Shown piece by piece: positions 1 through 11,406 of a DNA stretch of 64,000 nucleotides. The position numbers were made by a program, and so were the translations under genes. The notes under the pieces are model-generated. The model worked only from the letters and a program-made list of their open reading frames with translations, did no database searches and was not told the origin of the DNA. This stretch comes from Forficula auricularia (taxonomy: Eukaryota > Arthropoda > Insecta > Dermaptera > Forficulidae). Where the stretch lies: assembly GCA_024734495.1 (NCBI GenBank), contig JALMQS010000070.1, forward strand, positions 14,813,486-14,877,485, in the 5' to 3' direction. How positions within the stretch are numbered: the first letter of the stretch is position 1; each line of letters opens with the position of its first letter.

Positions 1-545
1 CGTAGAAAGTTCGTCGTGATGCTAAAAGAAGAAATCCTAGATAATCCAAGAACAGAAGATCATCGTAGAAAGTTCGTCGTGATGCTAATAGAAGAAATCC
101 AAGATAATTCAAACAGAAGTTCATCGTAGAAAGTTCGTCGTGATGCTAAAAGAAGAAATCCAAAACAACTCAAGAACAGAATACCATCGTAGAAAGTTTG
201 TCGTGATGCTAAAAGAAGAAATCCAAGATAATTCAAGAACAGAAGATCATCGTAGAAAGTTTGCCGTGATGCTAAAAGAAGAAATTCAAGATAATTCAAG
301 AACAGAAGATCATCGTAGAAAGTTTGTCTTTGTGCAAAAAGAAGAAATTCAAGATAATCCAAGAACAGAAGATCATCGTAGAAAGTTCTTCGTAATGCCA
401 AAAGAAGAAATCCATGATAATTCATGAACAGATGAAGATCATCGTAGAAAGTTCGTCGTGATGCCAAAAGAAGAAATCCAAGATAATTCAAGAACAGATG
501 ATCATCGTAGAAAGTTCGTCGTGATGCTAAAAGAAGAAATGTCAA
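1..545. repeat. 63-bp tandem repeat, about 9 units
   Basis: Nine units of 63 bp (spacings 63, 61, 63, 63, 63, 63, 66 and 63) start at the window edge and end near 545. Because 63 is 21 codons and units 3 to 7 keep the period, long reading frames appear on both strands (plus 140-427, minus 60-545). The plus frame reads a peptide repeat containing HRRKFVV and MLKEEIQDNSRTE. The first units are thrown out of phase by the 61-bp spacing. No start context, splice site or known domain is visible. I call it a minisatellite; a repeat-coding exon that continues to the left of the window cannot be excluded. Confidence 0.9.
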
Positions 546-1512
546 GATTTTGGACTTCTATAATAGTTTGTAACTTTATTATATGTTGTAAATTGAAGAG
601 AATATGAGGAATTTGAATTGATTTATGGGTTTTGAGCGGTTGCAATTATTAAGATGAAAATTTTTCCAATGAGTTTGTATTAATAATTTGCACCTTTTGT
701 TTATGCCAAGTTTCAACTTTTTACCATTATCTAATAACTCCTAAACTATTAACTCTACGACAAATTCTTTTAGAAACAAAGTTGTAGAGGATGTGATTTC
801 TGACAACTTTTGTTTAAAGAAATTCCAAAAAAAAAACCACCCAAAAGGGGGAGGGTCATAAATGAAAATTCTAGCGCTTTGAACCAAACTGAACCAAAAT
901 TGTATACCTACATATTCTATAGGCCCCCAGAAGACTAGAAATGCAAAAACTTGTCATCCAAAATGGGGGGGGGGGGTCAATCAAAAAATAAAAATTCTAG
1001 GCCTTTGGACAAACTAAACCAAATTTTGTATAAGTACTTAGACAAATATAAAAAATAATTGTTTTATAATGCTATTTTAAAGCAACTATTTTTCCAAATT
1101 TGTTAATAATTCCATTGATAAAGGTAAAATTTCTCCAGAAACAATTGGTATTCCAATATATAGATGTTTGAAGATGTTTTTATAATAATTATAAATATAA
1201 AAAAATAAAATAAATTATAAATTGATTCATATTAACCGGTTAAAGAGTAGGCATTAGTAATAATAATAATAATAATAAAATATTAAATAAGATTATAAAT
1301 AAAATAATAAATAATACAATTCTTTAATTATAAAAATAGTAAGAAATTAAATAATTTAATAATAGTATTCATTCTATAATTTATTAAAATTATTTGAATA
1401 GGTTAAAACATGCATGGTATTGGAAAAGAAATGACATTTCTTTAGGCAACTCAACCGATTGATTTTCATATAGTTAAAAGTTCAATTTATTAACAAACTT
1501 ATTTAATTGAAA
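546..1512. other. Upstream region of mRpS16 with a diverged repeat fragment
   Basis: No gene is visible. About 700-1040 is a minus-strand fragment of the poly-C repeat family also found at 41880-42100, 50420-51060 and 53335-53815, recognisable by a G-run near 965-977 and the surrounding AAAATTCTAG and TTTTGTATA blocks. 1200-1400 is AT-rich with a TAA microsatellite near 1256-1277. The final 100 bases before the ATG at 1513 are the likely mRpS16 promoter, but no clear TATA or initiator can be argued. Confidence 0.6.
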
Positions 1513-3460
1513 ATGTATCGAGTATTGCATCCTGGAAGTGGAGGTGCTAAGCCCATTCCATTTGTTGAAAAAGCAATTAAATTAATTCGACACGGATGTG
1601 TAAATCGGCCTTTTTATCATATCGTTGTTACTCATGTAAGTTGTCTATTATTTTAACAACGTTTTAGGTATTTTTGTTCATGGCAACAACTGAAGCAGTA
1701 TTAAAGATTTAAGGATTATAATTTTAATAATAATTATAAGATTTTGAAGAGTTGTTAAATTTTTAAGTATGACTTTTCATAAATTTATAATTTTCCCATT
1801 AATATATAAAAGAATAATTAACATATTAACGAGAATTGTTTTTAAACAATATATATATAAATATATCGCGAGAATACTGCTGGTTGAAGCTATTGGAGTC
1901 TGCTGAGCCTTAAGTCTGGACCAAGAGAGAATGAAAAGATGTGATCCTTTTGGGTATTTCGCGATTGGCCCGCATGACACTTTTTATATCAAACACTGAT
2001 ATGGATCACCAAATGAATTTGAAATCTAATGGCAAACACCTAACACACTTCAACAGATCGGGCGCTCAGTACTGGGAGATTGAATATAGGTATAACATCT
2101 CAGATTTCAAATTCATTTGGTGATCCATATCAGTGTTTGATATAAAAAGTGTCATGAGGGCCAATCGCGAAATACCCAAAAGGATCACATCTTTTTCATT
2201 CTCTCTTGGTCCAGACTTAAGACTCCAATAGCTTCAACCAGCAGTAGTCTCGCGATATATATATCTTGTTTAAAAGCGCGATCAAAAACAATTCTCGTTA
2301 ATGTGTTAATTATTCTTCGATATACTAATGAGAAAATTAACTTTACTATTTCAAGTTAGAAATATATAAATTCGGATATTATTTTCACTTAATATTTGAC
2401 AAAAATCATCTGCATTCGATTCGCGATCGAATCAAATACAGGAATCTTATGATGGAGACTATAGTTTTGGAAGCTTTGTCTTTATCTTCTGTCAACTATA
2501 AATAGACTTATCATATTTTTGGGTAGTAATATTGGAGTACCAATAAAGGTATTCCAGCAATACAATCTTTACCGGGAATTATTTTCTGTTTATGCCATTT
2601 TTTCTCTTAATTTGCCTGGACTAATAATAAGTACCTGGAGTCACCGAGCGTTACACGGTAACCCCTGACCCCCCCTCCCGAAAACACACACCTCACCCCA
2701 CCCCAACCGCGCCTCCCACCCCCGGATCCCCCACAACTGCCCACCACCTCCTGCACCTTACACATCCACCCCACCCCGCACCCAGTTTTTGCATTTCTAG
2801 CTTTCTAATGGTCTACATATTATGTGTATATTTGTTTACTCGTACACCAATTTGCCCACATTCGTTCATATTGATAAACATTATAAAAAAATAAATAGGA
2901 AAATAATAATAATAAAAATAATCGTATAGGATCTGAAATAAAAACATAAAATTAAATAAATAATTTTTAAATAAATAATAATAATTGTTAATAGAATTTG
3001 TTTCATCAAAATCGGTAGAGCCGTTTTCAAAATAGAACAATGATACAAATATATAAATAAATATATATATATATATATATATAAACAATTTTTGCTCGAT
3101 TAATAAGAGAAGATAATCAATAAATTTTTTTCAATTTATCATTATATATAAAACCTTTCATTTTCATTTCAGAGACTAAGAAGAACGTCAGAATTGAATA
3201 TCGAACAACTTGGAGTTTACGATCCCATGCCCAATTATTTAAATGAAAGAATAGTCTCTTTAAATCTCGACAGAATCCATTACTGGATGGCAGAAGGGGC
3301 GACTCCTACAACTCCTGTAGCTGAATTGTTTGGATTAGCAGGATTATTACCAATCCATCCTCGAACAAGAATGACCGCCAGAAGACATAGACTGAAGGAA
3401 TTAGAAAACTCGAAAGAGAACGATTCTGAAGAAGTAAAATCATCGGAACAAAAAACGTAA
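1513..3460 (+). CDS. mRpS16: Mitochondrial ribosomal protein S16 (bS16m), two exons
   Basis: Component of the small subunit of the mitochondrial ribosome, acting in the matrix. Exon 1 is 1513-1635 (41 codons, donor GTAAGT at 1636). Exon 2 is 3173-3460 (acceptor CAG at 3170-3172, TAA at 3458-3460). The splice is phase 0 and gives 136 residues, close to the usual animal length. The bS16 fold is recognised by HPGSGGAKPI near the N-terminus, NRPFYHIVV at the end of exon 1, then EQLGVYDPMPN, LNLDRIHYW and the LGLAGLLPIHP block. The C-terminal tail is charged (KENDSEEVKSSEQK), as in metazoan homologues. The ATG at 1513 is the only in-frame start before MYRVLHPG. The 1537-base intron holds a fold-back repeat and a C-rich stretch. 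No frame damage is seen, so I take it as a functional single gene. Confidence 0.95.
1781..2452. repeat. Long fold-back element, family FB1, copy 1 (intron of mRpS16)
   Basis: The left arm (about 1781-2026) and right arm (about 2107-2340) are near-perfect inverted copies; both carry GGTCCAGACTTAAG or its complement. A third part (2350-2452), containing the palindromic GATTCGCGATCGAATC, follows the right arm here and in the other copies. The same family is at 21727-22218 and, deleted, at 57411-57632. No coding capacity was seen. It lies wholly inside the mRpS16 intron. Confidence 0.85.
2640..2812. repeat. C-rich, G-poor stretch with poly-C repeat end
   Basis: Roughly 2665-2790 is almost pure C and A on the plus strand with very few G. 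It runs into GTTTTTGCATTTCTAG, the signature of the poly-C repeat family found elsewhere in the window. It is probably an expanded C-tract of that family. The remainder of the intron (2813-3172) is AT-rich with a TA microsatellite near 3060-3082, and I see nothing else in it. Confidence 0.6.
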
Positions 3461-3610
3461 AATGATGTAAGAAATTAGATATTTAAAATATAAATATAAA
3501 AAAAAACAAAAAACACTTCAAATTTTTATCTTTTTCCGGATTTTATTTTTATTATATTTATTTTTGAGTAGAGATAAGCATTGAGTGAAATATCTTTACT
3601 GTACATATTA

Positions 3611-4861
3611 GCCCAGTAAATAGAGGATCCAAAAAGTGGTTCAGATTACATTAATTGCAGGAAAATATTTTTTTTTCTAGGATCGTTTGGTATGGTGTGG
3701 GTATGCCAAATCTAAGTTTGCGACCTCGAAAATGTAGGGGACAACTTTTGGTGGCCGAAAAACCTGAAATTTTCTGACTTTTTCCAGTTTTTTGCTTATA
3801 ACTCGAAAACGGTCAATATTTTGTAAATAACCGTTCTATAGTAAATTAAAGAGGACAAAATTCCACGTCGATTAAAAAAAAGAAATGTAAAATTGGTCCA
3901 CTAATTCGATTTTTAATGGGGATCCAAAAATCAGCCCCCTGGATCACTTTTGAATACCTATCCCAAAAATTCACACTTTTTTCGATTATTTCCCATTTCG
4001 ACCATGAAGGAGCACGTTTTCGACAAAGACCACTCTATATATTTTTAAACTAGATTAAATTTGCTACAATTCAAACAAAGTTTCATCTTAATTGGATAAT
4101 GGTAACCCTTGCCGGAATGAGGTTGAAGTTTTGATAAACTACAATTCTTTGCAAAAAATCGCAGTTTTTCCACCATAAAATGAAAACCACTCATCCTAGA
4201 AACTTGATTCCTATCTCATTGTTTAGGAAATTTTGTTGACTTGAACGTTTACTTGGACCACTTTTTTGTTAAAACTCTTAGATTTATAGATATCCAGCAT
4301 TTTCCATGATAGAAAATGATCCATTGTTTCAAAAAATCGCAATTTTTCCTTCATAAAATGAAAACCACTCATACTAATTACTTGATTTCTGTCTTATTCT
4401 CTAGGAAATTTTATTTACTTGAATGTTTACTTTGACGACTTTTTTATAAAACTCTTAGATTTATAGATATCCAGCATTTTCCATGACGCTTTTGAGGATT
4501 CGGATCATATCCTGTCCGGAAGATGTAGGATATCTATAAATCTAAGCGTTTTATCAAAAAGTGGTCCAAGTAAACGTTCAAGTCAATAAAATTTCCTAGA
4601 GAATGAGATAGAAATCAAGTTTCTAGGATCAGTGGTTTTCATTTTTTGAAGGAAAACTGAGATTTTTTGAATTATTTACAAAAAGGAACTGTTTTCGTGT
4701 TATAAGCTATAAGCTGGAAAAAGTGCGAAAATTTCGAGGTTTTTCGGCCACACTTTCGAGATCGCAAACATAGATTTGGCATACCCACACCATACCAAAC
4801 GATCCTAGAAAAAATCTTTTCCCCCAATTAATGTAAGCTGAAACCCCTCTATTTACTGGGC
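3611..4861. mobile_element. 1.25 kb inverted-repeat DNA element, TA target site
   Basis: Ends are GCCCAGTAAATAG at 3611 and CTATTTACTGGGC ending at 4861, each flanked by TA (3609-3610 and 4862-4863). Terminal inverted repeats are about 190 bp, including TTTGGTATGGTGTGGGTATG and its complement. The interior has further inverted repeats around 4146-4320 and 4320-4560 built on TAAATCTAAG and ATTTCCTAGA motifs. No transposase is visible, so it is non-autonomous. The TA duplication suggests Tc1/mariner-type mobilisation. A 27-bp block (ATAAGCATTGAGTGAAATAT and onward) stands just outside both ends, at about 3574 and 4863. Confidence 0.85.
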
Positions 4862-4863
4862 TA

Positions 4864-5809
4864 TAAGCATTGAGTGAAATATCTCTACTCTACCTACATA
4901 TATGTATATTATGTTGAAGGTTGAGTCCTTTAAGCGAATCTGGCTCTCAGGTTTGACTCCTGAGGCTCCTTCAACTTGTAATTGAATACCGCTTTTTTAC
5001 AATAGGAGTATGTTTTTAAATTTAGTTTGCAAAAGAAAATCATTAACTAATATACTTAATATAATATTTAAATATTTATAAGATTAATTTATTAAACAAA
5101 TAATAATATATGTATATTTTTATTTATATTTTTAGGTGAATAGTGTATTTAAGAAACAAGATTTTTTTCTATCACCATTAGAAAGATTAATATAGACTTT
5201 TGTATTAAAAAATATTAATAAAGATTTTTTTTAAAATAAATTTGTTGTTAAATTTATTCCAATCCGTTAATGCTAAACAGGTTTCTATATAATTATTTTA
5301 TTAATATTATAATAAACAAACTAATAATAAATATCCAAGAATAAACAAAATTACCTAGTGTTTTCAAGCATTCAAATAGCAATGAAATGATATGGAGAGT
5401 ATGTGTTCGAATTAAATGACGAAATGATTTGATATTTGTTAACTAGCGCCTCTGGCCTGAAGGATACCTTTGAGCAAGGGCGGCTTTAGGAATTTTATTT
5501 TGGGTAGCGAAGATTTACATTCTTAGTTTTTTTATTTATACTTAGTTGATATATAGTGGGTGAATTTTACATGTCCTTACCCAATAAATGACTCTCATCA
5601 TAAAAGATGTAGAAACTTTAAACACTAAAGTCGATAAGAAAAAATACACACACCAGCATAGCACCCAAATTTAAATATTTTTTTTTTTACAAAAATTGTG
5701 GCTAGCCAAATAACCTTGCAGCTGCCACTGCCTTTAAGGGTCCGAAACGTGGGTGGAATAAATATATTACACCAAGATTTTAGTCAGAATTTTATTTCTA
5801 TCTATATCT
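4864..5809. other. Intergenic, nothing recognised
   Basis: AT-rich sequence without a supportable gene. A hairpin at 4914-4977 looks faintly tRNA-like (see the rejected items). The stretch 5463-5500, with GGGCGGCTTTAGG, resembles the end of an older transposon but lacks a partner end. Confidence 0.5.
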
Positions 5810-6089
5810 TCTTCTTCGAGTGCCATACCCGAAACGGGTGTCGGCGCCTCTCCACAAATACCTGTGCTGAGTGTGTTTAGATGTTTTACACAGATATACG
5901 GGACCTACTTTTTAACGCCGGTTCCGAACGGCAAGTTTGGAGAGGTTACTAGGCAATTATACTCTTGGTAGGTTGCCATTACTTTCCAAGAGGAGGCGAC
6001 TGCAAATATCTGATCTGCCGAGACTCAGTCTCGAACCAGCGAACTTCGAGTCAGCGACCCGACACTCAAACCACTGACCCACAGTCGCC
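5810..6089 (-). mobile_element. tRNA-derived SINE, minus strand, with 9-bp target duplication
   Basis: Flanked by perfect TCTATATCT direct repeats (5801-5809 and 6090-6098). Read on the minus strand, the head resembles a tRNA, with an A-box-like TCAGTGGTTTGAG and a B box GGTTCGAGAC. The tail ends in GGCACTCGAAGAAGAAG. The head-to-tail order and long target duplication fit LINE-driven retroposition. It encodes no protein. Confidence 0.85.
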
Positions 6090-6367
6090 TCTATATCTAA
6101 AGAATATAAAAACTAAAAAGAAAAAAGTTAATTTAAATAAAATGACTGTCTATCAAGAGGGTGGGAGAGAATTCGTCCGAGACAAAAATATTTCAAATAA
6201 AATTTGGAAAACAACTATAGATTAACAAAAAGGAGAAAAACTGCACGTCAAATTCAAATTTTTTTTTCTCTAACCCTTGGCCTCAGGAACTAACTAATGC
6301 CCATTTAGCCAGTCATCCCAGAAAATCCAAATTAAATCCTACAAAAATACCACAAATGCATCCCTTA

Positions 6368-6610
6368 TTTGAGGCGTTCAAAAGCAGAGTGGACCAACCC
6401 ACAAATCTCATTTTCGCTGATAAACCTCTATAATCAAGTAGGTTTTTGATAAAACTAAATAGACAGGGTGGTCCAAACTTAGTTTTTAAACGTCCTTCTA
6501 GATTACAACACAGGTACCACTTTTGTCTCGAACCTTTACCTCTATTTTGCTGGATTTCTCATAAAAAACCAAAAGTGGGATAGTCCACTCTGCTTTCTGA
6601 ATGCCTCATT
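6368..6610. mobile_element. Short TIR element (MITE)
   Basis: Inverted ends TTGAGGCGTTCAAAAGCAG (left) and CTGCTTTCTGAATGCCTCA (right) enclose about 240 bp without coding capacity. TA lies outside both ends. 6611-7372 is AT-rich intergenic sequence in which I see no gene. Confidence 0.65.
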
Positions 6611-7372
6611 TATGGTAATGAAAAGTAAATAAAATACTCTCCCGCATGACTTTCACTAACAAGCTCTTTTGAAATAATTTTACTAATTTTCCTCTTGCAA
6701 AATAATTCACCGGAAATCAAAAAACACAAAAATAAAAGGCTAGTTCCCGTGAAGCAAAATCTTGCTATATTCCTCTTAACTAATAGCAAATATAAACATA
6801 AATAAAATTCCATTGATCTACAATTTATTAATTTTAAGATTTGGATGTTTCAAATATTTTTGCAAAACTTCTAAATAACTCGCCTCCCTTAATTTAATCC
6901 GAAATTAATTTTATGTCCGCCAAAGAATATATTTCAATCTTGATGAACAAACTAATTTAGGCATCTTTTGCGTCTACTTCCTTTTAATTTATATATTATA
7001 TATAAAATGTATTCTCGTTGAAGAAGTTGTGATAATTTAAAAGTAGTGATTGAGAAAAATTACTTATGACCTTTTTAGGGAAAATTGAAAAAAAAAAAAG
7101 TTTAAAATAAAGTAAATAAGCTTTTTTCTGATTTCAAACTAAACCTTTTACTACTTCTAGCCAATACTTAGCCAAGTTTCGAATTTTATTGCTCTGCGAC
7201 TTACCACTGCTGAACACAGGGATAGACTTTTTGGTGGTGAATTAATTTGTATTGTCACTTTTCACCCTTGGAAAGAGGGTTGATTTGTCATCTTATGATA
7301 ACTAAAATATTAAGGAATAAGACTGAAAAGGGAGTATGCGATGCTTTGAAAACACTTAATAATAGCTAATAA

Positions 7373-8512
7373 ATTGAAGGAGACAATAAAAGAGTGTTTC
7401 TTATGCTGGAATTATGAATTTTTAATTTATTTCATCATTGAGTATAGTCCTAAGACTGGTTTGACGCAACCACCCATCTCCACTCGGCTCTGTCCCCCAC
7501 CAGCTTTTTGACCTCTCTAAATGTCTGGCATCCCATATCCCCAATTATTTGGTTGAAATATTCTAATCTGGGCCTTCCCCTTCCCCTTTTCTTTCCCACC
7601 TCCCCTTCCAAGATATCCCTAAGCAGTCCCCCATGTCTCAGTGTGTGCCCCATCATCTGACCTCTTCTCTTCTTCAGACTCTTCCACAGGGTTCTTCTTT
7701 CTCCGATTCTTCCAAGAACTTCTTCATTTGTAATTTTATCCATCCATTTGATATTTATCATTCTTCTGTAGCACCACATTTCGAAAGCCTCTAATCTCTT
7801 TCTCTCCGCTTTTCTAATTGTCCAGGTTTCACGTCCGTACATGGCTATGCTCCATACATATGTCTTCAATAGCAACTTCCTGTTTTCTAAGCTGATTGAG
7901 GAGGAGCATAGTAGTTTTTATTTTGAATTAAACCCCATTTTTGCTTGGGCAATTCTTGATTTAATTTCGTTTTCGTTCCTCCCATCCCATGTTATTTTAC
8001 TTCCTAGGTAGCGGAATTCCTTAACTCCTTCTAGGTTTTCTTGGTTAATTTTGATGCATTCCTGTCTCGTTTGTTCTTTTTTTATACATACTAGGACCTT
8101 GGTTTTATTCTTGTTTATTTTTATTTTTATTTCTTCTATTAGGATTTGGTTAATTCCATTCAGAGTGTCCTCTAATTCTTTTTTGCTGCTTCCTAGAAGG
8201 GCAATGTCATCGGCAAATCTTAACATTGACCTTGGATTTCAATACCTGTATCAATTTTGTCTTTGAATTCTTTTATCGCTTCTTCTATGTATAAGTGACA
8301 GCACACATCCTTGTCTTACACTTTTTTTTATTTTGCCTTCTCTTTGCTAATTTCCAATATTTATTATTGCCATCTGGTTTTGGTATATATTGTAGATTAG
8401 TCTTCTCTCCCTAAATTTATTTATAACGATATAATTCCAGCAGAAGACACAATCTTTTATTGTCTCCTTCAATTTATAAAAATTCTGCTACCCTTGGCAA
8501 AAAGAAACTTTC
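7373..8512. mobile_element. Composite retro-inserted element carrying an RTE LINE piece
   Basis: Perfect 12-bp direct repeats AATAGCTAATAA flank it (7361-7372 and 8513-8524). Left end ATTGAAGGAGACAATAAAAG recurs inverted at 8455-8472, and the right end CTGCTACCCTTGGCA matches the terminus of the small relative at 12048-12190. The RTE-like reading frame lies between the inverted copies. The long target duplication indicates retroposition rather than a cut-and-paste transposon. Confidence 0.7.
7450..8226 (-). pseudogene. RTE/BovB-like LINE reverse transcriptase, C-terminal fragment
   Basis: Two minus-strand frames carry the C-terminal half of an RTE-type reverse transcriptase. 8226-7918 has the catalytic FADDIALLG motif and FRYLGSKIT. 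7875-7450 has WTIRKAERKRLEAFEMWCYR, GRGRPR and the final EWRW block. The pattern (RYLGS, then SWT.R/K.AE, then FEMWCWRR) is typical of the RTE clade. The two frames are separated by a short gap and frame change near 7876-7917, and the N-terminal endonuclease and palm are absent, so it is dead on arrival. It sits inside the composite element. Confidence 0.85.
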
Positions 8513-8524
8513 AATAGCTAATAA

Positions 8525-9165
8525 CGTTTTCAGTTGGATTCCAGTGCATCCTAAACGAGAGCTGAAATGATAAAGATTTTATTTGTGCACAGATTGTTCA
8601 AAAGAAAATGCTCTAAATTTAAGTTGGTTGGGGATTTGGAAAATGGAGACTATTATTTAATATACATTTTATAAAATAAATTAAAACAGCTCCACTATAG
8701 ATAATATAAAAATTATTATATTTCATATATTTATACAATTAAATTTTTTAAAACATAAATTAATTTGCATATCATAAAATGACACGCGGAAGGAAAGTGT
8801 TTAAAATATTTAACAAAAGTAAGAATTCCTAAATATTCAAAACAATTTTATTTATTTATTTTTTTTAAATCTTTTATATAAAAAAGGACATAAACATTTC
8901 TAGAGGAATGGTGTAATTTTTCAATTTATTTTATGATCATTCATTTTAATAATAAAAAAATAACTTTTAAAATAAATAGTAATATTTTTTTATTATTTTA
9001 TAAGAGAAGTCTTGAATTTTTCTTTTTATCTGATATTAATTTTACAAATAATTTAATTTTGATTAGAAAATTGGTAATTAATTCATTTAAATTTCTTTTG
9101 TCTAGAAGATTAAATTTTCACTAAGTTTTATGTAAGAAATAATAATTCATACTCATAAACTATAA
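8525..9165. other. Intergenic, nothing recognised
   Basis: Strongly AT-rich. The only open frame (8933-9124) is low-complexity F/L/N/K and is not supported as a gene. Confidence 0.5.
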
Positions 9166-9356
9166 GGTAAAGCTCCAGTAGTGGGTCATATACCTGCAGT
9201 GAGCCACATGCAATAAAAGTGCAAAAATTAGCTTATCTAACTTTGAAAAATTGTGCTATATATAGCGTTATTTTTCAAAGTTAAATAAGCTAATTTTTGC
9301 ACTTTTATTGCATGTGGCCCACTACAGGTATATGGCCCACTACTGGAGCTTTTACC
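9166..9356. repeat. Small fold-back element
   Basis: Arms of about 85 bp pair almost perfectly around a short loop near 9255-9270. The outer ends carry AGCTCCAGTAGTGGG and CCCACTACTGGAGCT. The arms also contain an internal repeat of CATATACCTGCAGTG. A single RNA or DNA strand would form one long hairpin. No coding sequence. 9357-9973 is AT-rich with a TA microsatellite and no gene that I can see. Confidence 0.9.
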
Positions 9357-9973
9357 TCATATTTAAATATATATTTATATTAAAGAAAAAAATAGAAAAA
9401 GAAAGAAGTTTTTGATTTTCATTTACAAAATGATCATTTAAGAACAAAGTGAAAAAACACCAATAGCATCACCATTGAACTACAGCACTAAAATGGGCTC
9501 CTTGGGATTAAAGTGCTTTTTGTTTTCTAGGAGTTGCTTTTTGATAAACCCCTGAAACAAAGTGATTCAATCTCTCTCTTTTTTTTTTTAAGGTAAGAGC
9601 ATCAAAGAGCCCAGACCTGTATTTTTTTTTTGTATTTTTGTTTTTTCTTTATTTAATATATATATATATATATTATATAATATGTATATATATAATATTT
9701 ATATCTTCAAACTTTAAAAAATATATTAATTTTCTAAAATTGCTTAAAAAGATTTTTCTCTATATCTTAACAATAGTTTTTTACACCATCAATCTCAGTT
9801 TTCATCAAATATTGAAAATGAATTCCATTTTTTTTCTTTTTAAATAGAAATTACAAGTAATTTCTTCACGTCATGCTTTTTAAATTATTAAGAGTCAAAT
9901 TTACAATAACTAGGAGATAAAAGTAGCCGAGATTAATCAAAACTGGAAAGTTTCAATGTTTGAAAAAAAATTA

Positions 9974-10623
9974 CACTGTTCGACAAACATTTTCCCCCGT
10001 AAATCTAAAAATGGATTCCGGTAGTTTTATATGCTGATTATCATGCAATTTCCCAATTTTTTACAACACGTCAGATTTTTGAGATATTATAGGTCAAAAT
10101 GACGAATAAGGCCATTTTGACCAATTTTCCAGTCCCATTAAATATTAAACAGCAATATTTGAAATCAAAATATTTTGTTGACGTAATAGAAAACAGTTCC
10201 TCTTTGATTTTCAAATTACCATTTGTTTTTATCTCAATTATAACTCGAGTTATATTTAAAAAACTAAAACTACGTGATTTTAAACGATAATAAACATGGA
10301 TAAAAACATAAGTTTTTAGTCTTTTAGTTAAAACTCGAGTTCTAATTGTGCTAAAAACAATTGGTAATTTGAAAATCAAAGAGGAAGCTGTTTTCTATTA
10401 CGTCAACAAAATATTTTGATTTCAAATATTGCTGTTTAATATCTAATGGAACTCGAAAATAGGTCAAAATAGCCTCTTTCGTCATTTTGATCGATAATAT
10501 CTCAAAACTCTGACGTGTTGTAAAAAATCGGAAAATTGCATGATAATTAACGTATAAAACTCTACTGGAATCCATTGTTAGGTTTACGTGGAGAAATTTT
10601 TGATTAATTTTTGTCGAGCAGTG
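9974..10623. mobile_element. Non-autonomous TIR element, TTA duplication (PIF/Harbinger-like)
   Basis: The outer ends are CACTGTTCGACAAA and TTTGTCGAGCAGTG, each bordered by TTA (9971-9973 and 10624-10626). Inverted repeats run about 290 bp inward with a few differences, so nearly the whole element folds back. A 3-bp TTA duplication is the hallmark of PIF/Harbinger, though the terminus is not one I can assign. Frames of 60 to 100 codons here are only mirror images of each other across the arms. Confidence 0.75.
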
Positions 10624-10626
10624 TTA

Positions 10627-11051
10627 TTAGTAATAATAATTTTATTAAAAATAATATTAGATTCATAGATTCAAAAAGGAGAATTTTTCTGGATTGTTAG
10701 AATTAAAAATTTCATCTATTTTTTATGTAAAAAATCCTTGTAGGGAGATTATAAGTGTTAAAATGTTTTACGGAATTTCCGCTAGTGTTTGGGTCCTCTC
10801 GAATGAGATAGAATACGGCCATAAGAGATTTCTATATAGATTTTAAAAATTTGAATGTAGATATATAGACTAAGGGTGAGGAACCTGCGGCTCACGAGTA
10901 TAAATTTCGGATATGTCATTCATAATTTCAATTTAATAGAATTATTTATAAATATTCAGTTCTTAAAAAATAGCGTTGAAATTTTTATTAGTCAACTTTG
11001 TACTTTATTATCAGAGGCGTTTCGGGGGATGCGATAGGTACACAAAACTAA
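10627..11051. other. Intergenic, nothing recognised
   Basis: AT-rich single-copy-looking sequence without open frames or repeat ends that I can recognise. Confidence 0.5.
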
Positions 11052-11406
11052 CCCAGGTAACACACAATATCCCCAGAATATTCTAAGAATGTCCCCCAGA
11101 ATATTCTCTGAATATCCCAAGAATATTTTAAGTTATTTAAAGGGCATATATATTCCAATTATCTCCAGGAGATCCACAGAATATTTGTATGGTCGTTAAT
11201 CTTCTGAGAATATTCTTTTCCGAATATTCCAAGAATGCGCAACTAGGAATATTCCGGGAAAGGGAATTTAATGTCCTACACGAATATTTTAGTTCTAAGA
11301 AAATTCCCAGAATATCTACGAAGATTGAAAGATTATTCACAGGATATTCCAATGTCCAGAGAAGATATTATCAGAATATTTATAGATTATTCTTGTGCTA
11401 CCTGGG
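11052..11406. mobile_element. MITE filled with GAATATTC motifs
   Basis: Inverted ends CCCAGGTAACACA (11052-11064) and TGTGCTACCTGGG (11394-11406). The interior is a run of variants of the palindrome GAATATTC, with clear copies near 11096, 11103, 11208, 11220 and 11249, separated by C/G-rich spacers. Its TIR architecture is clear; the superfamily is not. Confidence 0.75.

Noticed and set aside
60..545. 161-codon minus-strand open frame
   Set aside because: Product of a tandem repeat whose unit is a multiple of three; no start, splice or domain support.
2813..3088. 91-codon AT-rich minus frame in the mRpS16 intron
   Set aside because: Low-complexity Y/F/I composition driven by TA repeats and located in an intron.
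4914..4977. tRNA-like hairpin (GTTGAAGG / CCTTCAAC ends with a TCAGG/CCTGA arm)
   Set aside because: At 64 bases with no credible anticodon arm or A box, it does not fold as a standard cloverleaf. I treat it as a chance or repeat-derived hairpin.
9638..9847. 69-codon AT-rich frame
   Set aside because: Low-complexity TA/T-rich sequence with no conserved pattern.
10071..10575. Several 60-100 codon frames on both strands
   Set aside because: They are mirror images across the arms of the 9974-10623 inverted-repeat element.
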